Source of the DNA: Thiotrichales bacterium
GTDB lineage: Bacteria; Pseudomonadota; Gammaproteobacteria; Beggiatoales; Beggiatoaceae
Assembly (NCBI GenBank): GCA_016744475.1
Contig: JADGEH010000012.1
Location: 1 to 64,000, forward strand
Reading direction: 5' to 3'
Length of the DNA stretch: 64,000 nucleotides
The number at the start of each line of letters is the position of its first letter. Within the stretch, counting starts at the first letter, position 1. The notes under the pieces were generated by a model. It saw only the letters and a list, made by a program, of their open reading frames with translations, searched no databases and had not been told where the DNA came from. Shown piece by piece: positions 56,800-64,000 of this stretch. A program made the translations under genes and the position numbers.

Positions 56800-57479
56800 T
56801 AGGCAAGACCTTCACGTAAGGGTACAAAACTGACGTGTTCAATACATTCAGAATGGTAATCCGTATGGCTATGACGGGTAATGCAACGCAATTGTTGCGT
56901 ACTATGTTGCTGTCCTACAGGAATGAGCATATGCCCGCCGATGCGCAATTGTTGCAGCAATTCAGGTGGCACTTCGCAAGGCGCGGCAGTAACGATAATA
57001 CCTTGATAAGGTGCATGTTCTGCCCAGCCCCAATGTCCATCGCTGAGATGAAAAGCAATGTTTTTCAAACCCAGTTCGCTTAAGGTGCGTTGCGCATTTT
57101 GGCTTAAGCCTGCGATGCGCTCCACCGTATAAACCTGTCCCACCAATTGCGCCAAAATCGCGGTTTGATAACCGCAGCCCGTGCCGATTTCCAATACGGT
57201 ATCAGTGACCCCACGCGCTAATAAGGTTTCAGTCATTAAGGCCACGATGTAAGGCTGAGAAATGGTTTGTCCAAAGCCAATGGGCAAGGCGTTATTGTCA
57301 TATGCGTGAGTGGCTAAGGCTTCGTCAATAAACACATGGCGCGGTGTAAAACGCAGCGTATCCAATACAACGTCTGATTGAATACCCAATGCTTGTAAAT
57401 GTGTCATCAATCGGTCGCGGGCACGCTGGGAAGTCATGCCAGAACCAATGAATCTAGCGAGTTTAGGGGGGAGGGACAT
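56799..57479 (-). CDS. pcm: Protein-L-isoaspartate O-methyltransferase
   Basis: Pcm methylates isoaspartyl residues to start repair of aged proteins. The 226-aa protein has RHVFIDEALATHAYDNNALP, GQTISQPYIVALM, the SAM motif LEIGTGCGYQTAILAQL and IIVTAAPCEVPPEL, all diagnostic. The N-terminus is longer by some 15 residues than short forms. Its usual partner surE is absent; pdxB follows with a one-base overlap. Confidence 0.95.
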   Translation of the reverse strand: MSLPPKLARFIGSGMTSQRARDRLMTHLQALGIQSDVVLDTLRFTPRHVFIDEALATHAYDNNALPIGFGQTISQPYIVALMTETLLARGVTDTVLEIGTGCGYQTAILAQLVGQVYTVERIAGLSQNAQRTLSELGLKNIAFHLSDGHWGWAEHAPYQGIIVTAAPCEVPPELLQQLRIGGHMLIPVGQQHSTQQLRCITRHSHTDYHSECIEHVSFVPLREGLA

Positions 57480-57594
57480 GTCGTATCAGGCCGGTGTTTT
57501 TCAGCAAAGGGTGTTTGTGGGGACAAGAAAGGCAGATTCAACCAAAACGCCCATGATAAACCTCACGGGTTTAGAATGCTCTCAGTATCGATCA

Positions 57595-57632
57595 GCCATA
57601 AAAAAACTGCCCTTGGGCAGTTTTTTTATGGC
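57595..57632. terminator. Intrinsic terminator after the zinc-ribbon gene
   Basis: GCCATAAAAAAACTGCCC and GGGCAGTTTTTTTATGGC pair across TT. Its A and T runs make it bidirectional. It lies 25 bases after the end of the 57658-57873 gene and upstream of the pcm promoter region. Confidence 0.92.
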
Positions 57633-57657
57633 TTTTAGACAGGGGATAGTCCACTAC

Positions 57658-57873
57658 TTATTTTTGCAAATAGCTGACTAAACGTCCGCATTTTAAGCAG
57701 GCATAAGTGACGACGGGCACCGCTTCGCCCATGCCTGAAAACCAACCCAGCACTTCATTTTTAGGCTCGCCCGACAACCAGGCTTCTTGGCTGACGGCGA
57801 AACTATCGCCTTTGTCGCGCCGACGGCCTGCGACCATTTCGCCGCCACAATCAGGGCATTTTTTCTGTTCCAT
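57658..57873 (-). CDS. Small zinc-ribbon protein (DUF6487-like)
   Basis: The 71-aa protein has two CXXC knuckles, KKCPDCGGEM at the start and YACLKCGRLVSYL at the end, expected to bind one zinc. The middle contains a conserved-looking GWF (EVLGWFSG). GAGGA precedes the ATG. It resembles the PF20097-type small proteins of unknown role. It is 11 bases downstream of the receptor gene and probably cotranscribed with it. Confidence 0.82.
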   Translation of the reverse strand: MEQKKCPDCGGEMVAGRRRDKGDSFAVSQEAWLSGEPKNEVLGWFSGMGEAVPVVTYACLKCGRLVSYLQK

Positions 57874-57884
57874 GTGGCTATCCT

Positions 57885-60017
57885 CTAAAAATCAGCACCG
57901 ACACTGAGGAAAATGCTGCGATCTTCGCCAATCGTGCCTTTTGTAGCCCAGTCATTGTTGGTAAAGACCGGATAACGAATCTCTTCATCCAGCAAATTAG
58001 TCACGCGGAAATCAACAAAAGTACCTTGGGCAATGAGATTGTCTATGCGTAAGTTCATGCCTAAGTTGAAATAACCGGGTGAATCATCGCCTATTCTTTT
58101 CTGGGTGTTGGGATCAATCGTGGGTTTCATGGTGCCTGTGTAATAACCATCAAAAGCCAATGTCACATCAGGATTGAGGTTATACGCTAATTTGGCATAA
58201 CCCAGGATGTTGGGGGAATAAGCGGCATCCGCATCATTCATAGCGTCATCCGTGGTTTGATAGCTGGCACTGAGTTCAATATTTAAGCGAGTCGTTGGAC
58301 GAAAGCGCATAGTGGCTTCTAAACCCGTGGTGGATAATTCGCCTGAATTGCTTTGGATTTCGCTAAAGGCATTGGTCACGGGATCAAGTTGTAAGCTGCG
58401 TACAACGAGGTTTTCCATTTGATTGCGAAAAACACTTAAGCCCACGCCCAGTTTTTTGGAATACGCCCAGTCGTAGACTAATTCAAGCGTTTTGACTTTT
58501 TCGAGTTCTAAATTGTCTAGCAGTGGTTGTTGCACTCTAGGTTGGTTTTGATCGAAAGAAGGCCAACTGACAGCTTCTCCATAGAGCAGCTTAAAGCTGT
58601 GTTTTTTCGAGGGTTGATAGATAGCGGCAAAACGTGGGATGAGTTCGACTCCGCCTTTGTCATACTCGCGGCTATTATCAAAGGGCGTCGTGCTGCTCAA
58701 GGAAGCATGGCGGATATTGTAGTTTTCTAGGCGTTCAAAGCGAATCCCGCCCACCAACTTGAGGGTATCGGAGAAGTCATGTGTGACTTGAGCAAACAAG
58801 CCTGTGGTGGTAATGCTGTCGGTGACTTCGTAATAATTTTTGTCCAATCCTACCGCAGGTACGTCTAAGGCTATCGATACTTCAGGAATGATGCGATAGG
58901 ACAAGCCGGTCACAATACGAGTTGAAGTGGTGGGTTTATACGTGGCGTTTAAATCCATTTCATAGGTGCGGCCTTTGCGCACTTCTCCTGCCGCAGGCCA
59001 ACCTGTGTGGAGAAAGGCGGTGGGATAATAATCGTACTCCAATTTATTTTCGCGGTAGCTCACACGCGCTTGTACGGATAATTTATCAGACACTTCGGTG
59101 CTATAACCTAAGCCTAAAGTATTGACAGTATGTACTTGATGATTGCCATCAGCATCGCCAGGGAAAACTAAGAAGGCATCCATGTCGGTTTCAACATGGC
59201 TGAAATGCACAGAAAAATCCTTCATGTAAGCATTGAGACTTAAATAATTTTCAGTGTTATCCAACATGCCTTTGGTGCTACGACTGCTCAAGCCTAAACC
59301 TTCCATATAACCCGGTGCGGTCATATCCTCATAGCTGGCATCAATACCATCGGTGGTGTAATGCGAAGCGATGAGATTAAAGCGCATATCTAAGTCTTTA
59401 TCGCCACCACTGATCTGTCCATACGCTTTGCTGGTATTGCGACTGCCCACCCCGGCTGACACTCTATATTGAGTTTTATCCGGTATTTTTTCGTTATCGG
59501 TGATGATGTTAATCGCCCCAAAGAAGGCTCCATCGCCATAAATCACAGATAAAGGCCCGCGCACCACTTCAATGCGTTCAATGGCTTCTACGGGAACGGC
59601 AATTTGCGGCAGGATATAGTTATTACGATGCGGATTAATTTGTGGAATGCCATCCACCAATATGATGATCTGCTTATTCGTCCAATTACTCCAAAAACCC
59701 CGCACACCTAAAGCAACACCCTCATAATAGTATTGTTCAATACCATATAAACCAGGAATACTGCTTAAAGTTTCACCCAAGGTGCGATAACCATATTGAG
59801 CAATTTCAGCGCGAGTAATCACCACCACACTGGCGGGAATATCACTAATTTTTTCTTCTGTTTTGCCCGCTGTTGATACGGGTAATAACATCAATTCTTC
59901 TAGTGATAGATTTTTTAACACACCCCAATCATCCACCTCATCCGCATGGCTTGGATAAGCGCTTAAAGCCATCATGCTACCCAGCATAATGTGACCAATT
60001 TTTACAAAAATGTTCAT
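57885..60017 (-). CDS. TonB-dependent outer-membrane receptor
   Basis: The 710-aa receptor has a signal peptide (about 1-25, ending SHA), a plug domain (about 50-175; PASVVVITRAEIAQYGYRTL, LVDGIPQINPHRNN, IERIEVVRGPLSVIYGDGAF) and a 22-strand type beta-barrel to an aromatic end (SVGADF). Such receptors import siderophores, vitamins or sugars; the ligand cannot be read off. GGAGGT precedes the ATG. The upstream gap of 282 bases to mutS probably carries its promoter; I saw no clear Fur box or riboswitch. Confidence 0.93.
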   Translation of the reverse strand: MNIFVKIGHIMLGSMMALSAYPSHADEVDDWGVLKNLSLEELMLLPVSTAGKTEEKISDIPASVVVITRAEIAQYGYRTLGETLSSIPGLYGIEQYYYEGVALGVRGFWSNWTNKQIIILVDGIPQINPHRNNYILPQIAVPVEAIERIEVVRGPLSVIYGDGAFFGAINIITDNEKIPDKTQYRVSAGVGSRNTSKAYGQISGGDKDLDMRFNLIASHYTTDGIDASYEDMTAPGYMEGLGLSSRSTKGMLDNTENYLSLNAYMKDFSVHFSHVETDMDAFLVFPGDADGNHQVHTVNTLGLGYSTEVSDKLSVQARVSYRENKLEYDYYPTAFLHTGWPAAGEVRKGRTYEMDLNATYKPTTSTRIVTGLSYRIIPEVSIALDVPAVGLDKNYYEVTDSITTTGLFAQVTHDFSDTLKLVGGIRFERLENYNIRHASLSSTTPFDNSREYDKGGVELIPRFAAIYQPSKKHSFKLLYGEAVSWPSFDQNQPRVQQPLLDNLELEKVKTLELVYDWAYSKKLGVGLSVFRNQMENLVVRSLQLDPVTNAFSEIQSNSGELSTTGLEATMRFRPTTRLNIELSASYQTTDDAMNDADAAYSPNILGYAKLAYNLNPDVTLAFDGYYTGTMKPTIDPNTQKRIGDDSPGYFNLGMNLRIDNLIAQGTFVDFRVTNLLDEEIRYPVFTNNDWATKGTIGEDRSIFLSVGADF

Positions 60018-60299
60018 TTTATTTAATACCTCCGCCCCATAACTTCATTATTTAGGATTTCCCTGCTTAAAAAGCAGTTTAGCATACACATAAAAAAGCA
60101 ATAAGCAGAAAACATGACAATTTAATTCAAAAAATGATGTTTTATTGCACATAGTGCTGATGAGTTTTAGGTGGGGTAAAAAGCATCATGCTTGAAGGCT
60201 GAGAGGCATTGACAAGCTTCATCTAAATATTTTGCTCATTTATGCACAGATGGTGTTGAATAACTTCATGTTAGAAGTGATTATTGCGCCTAAAAAATC

Positions 60300-62903
60300 T
60301 CAACTCATGAGACATTGTAGTTCATAAATAGCCGCTAAAGCTTGTTTAGGAGTCATTTCATCAGGGTTGAGTTGTTTGACCGCAGCCAATAGTGGCGATA
60401 CAGAAGAAGGTTGAGAAGCTGTTGCAACAGGGGCTTGTTGTGCAACAGTTAATGCAACATCTGCTGGAGGCGGTTTAAACATTTCTTCTTGCTGGGGTTT
60501 AACTTGATGTTCCTGCTGCTGTTCTAATTGCTTTAAGCGCTTTCTTGCATTATCCACCACGTTTTTAGGTACGCCCGCTAATAAAGCGACTTGTAGTCCA
60601 TAGCTTTTATTGGCAGGCCCTTCTTTCACTTGATGCAAGAAAATCAACTTGTCTTCTTGTTCTACCGCATCCAGATGCACATTAGCGATGCCAGCACATA
60701 AACTGGGTAATTGCGTTAATTCAAAATAATGTGTAGAAAACAGAGTCAGCGCTTTGATTTTTTTCGCCAAGGCTTCCGCACAAGCCCAGGCTAAGGACAA
60801 GCCATCAAAAGTGCTGGTGCCGCGCCCCACTTCATCCATTAAAACCAGGCTAAAGGGACTGGCATTGTGCAAAATATTTGCGGTTTCAGTCATTTCAACC
60901 ATAAAAGTTGAACGCCCGCCCGCTACATCATCACTGGCTCCAATGCGGGTAAAGATGCGATCTATCGGGCCGATTTTTGCGCTATCAGCAGGGACAAAAC
61001 TGCCGATATGTGCCAGCAACACGATCAGCGCAGTTTGACGCATAAAGACGGATTTTCCTGCCATATTCGCACCCGTAATTAACAACATACATTGATGCGA
61101 ATCGAGTTGTGCATGATTAGCCGTGAACGGCGTATCAATCATGGATTCCACCACCGGATGCCGTCCATTGATGATGTGCACACCGATATTATCTTGAAAT
61201 TCAGGCGGATGCAGACGCAAGCTGTCAGCGCGTTCGGCAAGATTGTTGAGCACATCGAGTTCCGCCAAGCCCAAACTGCTGGCTTGTAATACGCCTAAAT
61301 CGCTCATCAAGCGATCTAATAATTGTTCATACAATTGTTTTTCTCGTGCCAATGCGCGTTCATTGGCGGATAACACTTTTTCTTCAAAACCTTTTAATTC
61401 AGGCGTGATGTAACGCTCGGTATTTTTTAAAGTTTGGCGACGTTGATAGTCTTCTGGGGCTTTTTCAGCTTGCGCACGACTCATTTCAATGTAATAGCCA
61501 TGCACTTTATTAAATCCGACTTTTAAGCTGTTTAATCCCGTGCGTTCGCGTTCGCGGGTTTCTAAGGCCACCAGATATGCGCCCGCATTAGCCGACAGCC
61601 CTCGTAACTCATCTAAATCTTCATCAAAGCCATCCGCTATCACACCGCCATCACGAATTAATTGTGCCGGATTATCTTTTAAGGCCGCTTGCAGTAGCGC
61701 TTGCTGTTCAGGAAATGCCTGAATCTGTGTACTTAAGTGTTGCAAATGTTCCGCAGCCAGCGGAGCCAGTTGCGCTTGCACTTGGGGTAATTGCGCCAAG
61801 GCATGACCGAGTTGCACTAAATCTCTGGGGCGTGCTGAGCGCAAAGCCACTCGCGCCAGAATGCGTTCTACATCACCGATACTACTGAGCACGTCATGCA
61901 GCGCGGTCATGTTGCCAAACGCGGACAACAAGGTGTGTACGCTGTTCAGTCGCGCCTGTAAATGCTGTTGATCCCGCAAGGGACGGTGCAACCAGCGGCG
62001 TAGTAAACGACTGCCCATCGGTGTAGCGCAGTTGTCCATCACGCTGGCGAGCGTGTTTTTCGTATCACCCGCCAAAGTGGTATCAAGTTCCAAATTGCGA
62101 CGACTGGCGGCATCGAGAAAAATGCTGTCCTCAGCCCGTTCTAAGCTCAAGCCCTGAATATGTGGCAAAGCCGCTTTTTGTGTATCTTGGGCATATTGCA
62201 GCAAACATCCCGCAGCACTGATGGCAAGAGGCTTATCTTCACAACCAAAACCACTCAGATCATACACACCGAATTGTTCTGTCAGCAGGCGTTGTGCGCC
62301 GTCTAAAGTGAAATACCAAGGGGGTTGGCGCGTCAAGGTAAAGCCTTGTAAATTCAGATTATTATCTTCGCTAATGAGTAGCTCAGCAGGTTGCAAACGT
62401 GCCAATTCGCTATCCAGTGCTACTCGGTCGTCTAATTCCTGTACCGTAAAACGCCCACTCGCCATTTCTAAAGTGGCTAATCCAAAGCGTTCTTTATCTT
62501 GGTGCAGAGCAGCGAGTAAATTATCGTGACGCTCATCCAGCAAGGCTTCATCGGTTAAAGTGCCGGGCGTGACAATGCGCGTCACCTGCCGCTCAACCGG
62601 GCCTTTGCTATGATTGGGATCGCCGACTTGCTCACAAATCGCTACCGACACGCCTTGCTGCACGAGTTTGACTAAATAGCCTTCTACCGCATGGTAAGGC
62701 ACGCCCGCCATAGGAATCGGATCACCCGCACTGCGCCCGCGTGAAGTCAGCGTAATGCTTAATAATTGCGCGGCACGTTCAGCATCTTCATAAAACAACT
62801 CATAAAAATCGCCCATGCGATATAGCAATAAAATCTCTGGATACTCAGATTTAATTCGCAAATATTGCTGCATCATCGGGGTGTGGCTAGAAAAATCGCT
62901 CAT
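60300..62903 (-). CDS. mutS: DNA mismatch repair protein MutS
   Basis: MutS recognises mismatches and recruits MutL. The 867-aa protein has the Phe-x-Glu mismatch wedge ([13 protein letters not shown]), the connector and lever domains, the ATPase P-loop [14 protein letters not shown], Walker [17 protein letters not shown] and the C-terminal tail ([16 protein letters not shown]) like E. coli MutS. It is followed by the receptor gene and preceded by tadA on the same strand. Confidence 0.98.
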   Translation of the reverse strand: MSDFSSHTPMMQQYLRIKSEYPEILLLYRMGDFYELFYEDAERAAQLLSITLTSRGRSAGDPIPMAGVPYHAVEGYLVKLVQQGVSVAICEQVGDPNHSKGPVERQVTRIVTPGTLTDEALLDERHDNLLAALHQDKERFGLATLEMASGRFTVQELDDRVALDSELARLQPAELLISEDNNLNLQGFTLTRQPPWYFTLDGAQRLLTEQFGVYDLSGFGCEDKPLAISAAGCLLQYAQDTQKAALPHIQGLSLERAEDSIFLDAASRRNLELDTTLAGDTKNTLASVMDNCATPMGSRLLRRWLHRPLRDQQHLQARLNSVHTLLSAFGNMTALHDVLSSIGDVERILARVALRSARPRDLVQLGHALAQLPQVQAQLAPLAAEHLQHLSTQIQAFPEQQALLQAALKDNPAQLIRDGGVIADGFDEDLDELRGLSANAGAYLVALETRERERTGLNSLKVGFNKVHGYYIEMSRAQAEKAPEDYQRRQTLKNTERYITPELKGFEEKVLSANERALAREKQLYEQLLDRLMSDLGVLQASSLGLAELDVLNNLAERADSLRLHPPEFQDNIGVHIINGRHPVVESMIDTPFTANHAQLDSHQCMLLITGANMAGKSVFMRQTALIVLLAHIGSFVPADSAKIGPIDRIFTRIGASDDVAGGRSTFMVEMTETANILHNASPFSLVLMDEVGRGTSTFDGLSLAWACAEALAKKIKALTLFSTHYFELTQLPSLCAGIANVHLDAVEQEDKLIFLHQVKEGPANKSYGLQVALLAGVPKNVVDNARKRLKQLEQQQEHQVKPQQEEMFKPPPADVALTVAQQAPVATASQPSSVSPLLAAVKQLNPDEMTPKQALAAIYELQCLMS

Positions 62904-62948
62904 AGTGTCAAATGATTCATTAAAAAGTGGGGGAAACCGAATGGGAAG

Positions 62949-63464
<516 letters not shown>

Positions 63465-63517
63465 TTATACTATATGTTTCTCTGCACACTACAGAAAAGG
63501 ACTTGGGAATCAGTTTC

Positions 63518-64000
63518 ATGGTTAAACACAATGTTCGCATGCCTTCACCGCCTGCGCTTGAACCTTACGATCCAAAAAATCGCGTTGTCGGCGGCATCGT
63601 ATTATTTTTGTTGATGTTGTCGTTATACGTCACTTTAAAAGCCTTGCTCGGAGTGTCTTCTACCGGAGCTGATTATGCTTTGCGCGAACCCTTGCCGGAT
63701 GAAATTACCGCAGCTCAGCTTGCCAGCAATGATACAGCAGGTACCACCCAGGCAAAACCTAAGTATCCCATTATCAACAAATTCGTGTTTTTGGATTTGC
63801 AAGGGCAGCCAATGCAAGATGGTTCTGGCACCATTGAATTGGAAGGCATGGCAGAAGGCGAAGATTCATTAGACTTAGAGGCTGATGCGGCGTTTGATGG
63901 TGTTGATGGCAAAGAATGGTATGTGCAAGCCGCCAGCTTTAAAGATAAAAAGCGTGCGCAGACTATGCAGAAAAAGCTCAAAAACAATGGTTATGAATCC
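63518..64000 (+). CDS. Membrane-anchored SPOR-domain protein, cut by window edge
   Basis: The ATG at 63518 opens 161 codons without a stop. The protein has a short cytoplasmic N-terminus, one membrane helix (about 28-46, VVGGIVLFLLMLSLYVTL), an acidic linker, and the start of a SPOR domain at the edge (EWYVQAASFKDKKRAQTMQK). SPOR domains bind denuded peptidoglycan at division sites. DedD or FtsN-like proteins have this architecture; which one cannot be told from the fragment. Confidence 0.85.
   Translation, partial: MVKHNVRMPSPPALEPYDPKNRVVGGIVLFLLMLSLYVTLKALLGVSSTGADYALREPLPDEITAAQLASNDTAGTTQAKPKYPIINKFVFLDLQGQPMQDGSGTIELEGMAEGEDSLDLEADAAFDGVDGKEWYVQAASFKDKKRAQTMQKKLKNNGYES

Noticed and set aside
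60018-60299. Possible cobalamin riboswitch or Fur box upstream of the TonB-dependent receptor
   Set aside because: No B12-box-like sequence, conserved stems or clear Fur palindrome could be seen.

Overview
The window reads as chromosomal DNA of a gammaproteobacterium of moderate GC content. The evidence is the fimV – usg-like – leuB – leuD block (an order known from Pseudomonas), the rimP-nusA-infB operon, and single genes typical of the class (pdxB, pcm, rsmE, mnmA, mutS, tadA, and rpsT with a UUG start). A Thiotrichales or Beggiatoa-like relative is my guess from gene content and many short intergenic repeats; the sequence does not prove it. I see no rRNA, tRNA, CRISPR array, prophage or intact insertion sequence.

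Layout. 1-9.1 kb (minus strand): fimV (cut by the window edge, ending in acidic tandem repeats), a catalytically altered aspartate-semialdehyde dehydrogenase paralogue, leuB, leuD, RNase AM and a coupled membrane protein. 9.1-10.7 kb: a repeat hybrid, an orphan Pycsar-type membrane protein and a decayed gene. 10.7-15 kb: a B12-binding radical SAM enzyme, then UbiA-type phosphoribosyltransferase, GtrA and a DprE1-like oxidase, which together suggest polyprenyl-phosphate arabinose synthesis. 15-19.3 kb: nitroreductase, EgtB, a receiver-PAS protein and a sterol-desaturase-family protein. 19.6-28 kb: a very large secreted protein, mnmA, rpsT, a CBS protein, a beta-helix protein and a DUF3050 protein. 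28-35 kb: the rimP-nusA-infB operon and TatD. 35-46.8 kb: an NHL protein, CHAD protein, ftsE, glyQ, a coiled-coil protein, WrbA, a multidomain c-di-GMP-type protein and an NHL lipoprotein. 46.8-47.7 kb: a gene-free repeat nest. 47.7-64 kb: a tandem DsbC-like protein, arsC, rsmE, a divergent class III cyclase, pncB, an M48 protease, pcm-pdxB, a zinc-ribbon protein, a TonB-dependent receptor, mutS, tadA and a SPOR protein cut by the edge.

Themes. Housekeeping genes (leucine, NAD and PLP synthesis, translation, mismatch repair, tRNA modification) alternate with envelope and signalling genes. Several signalling or catalytic proteins have lost signature residues: the Usg-like protein, the cyclase, the GGDEF/EAL protein and one half of the DsbC tandem. 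Three usual gene pairs are split (glyQ without glyS, ftsE without ftsX, leuD without leuC), which points to rearrangement.

The most distinctive feature is a family of about 161-bp palindromic, MITE-like repeats with two alternative types of end. There are complete, minimal, hybrid and decayed copies. One copy supplies the last codons and stop of a neighbouring gene, and another overlaps a stop codon.
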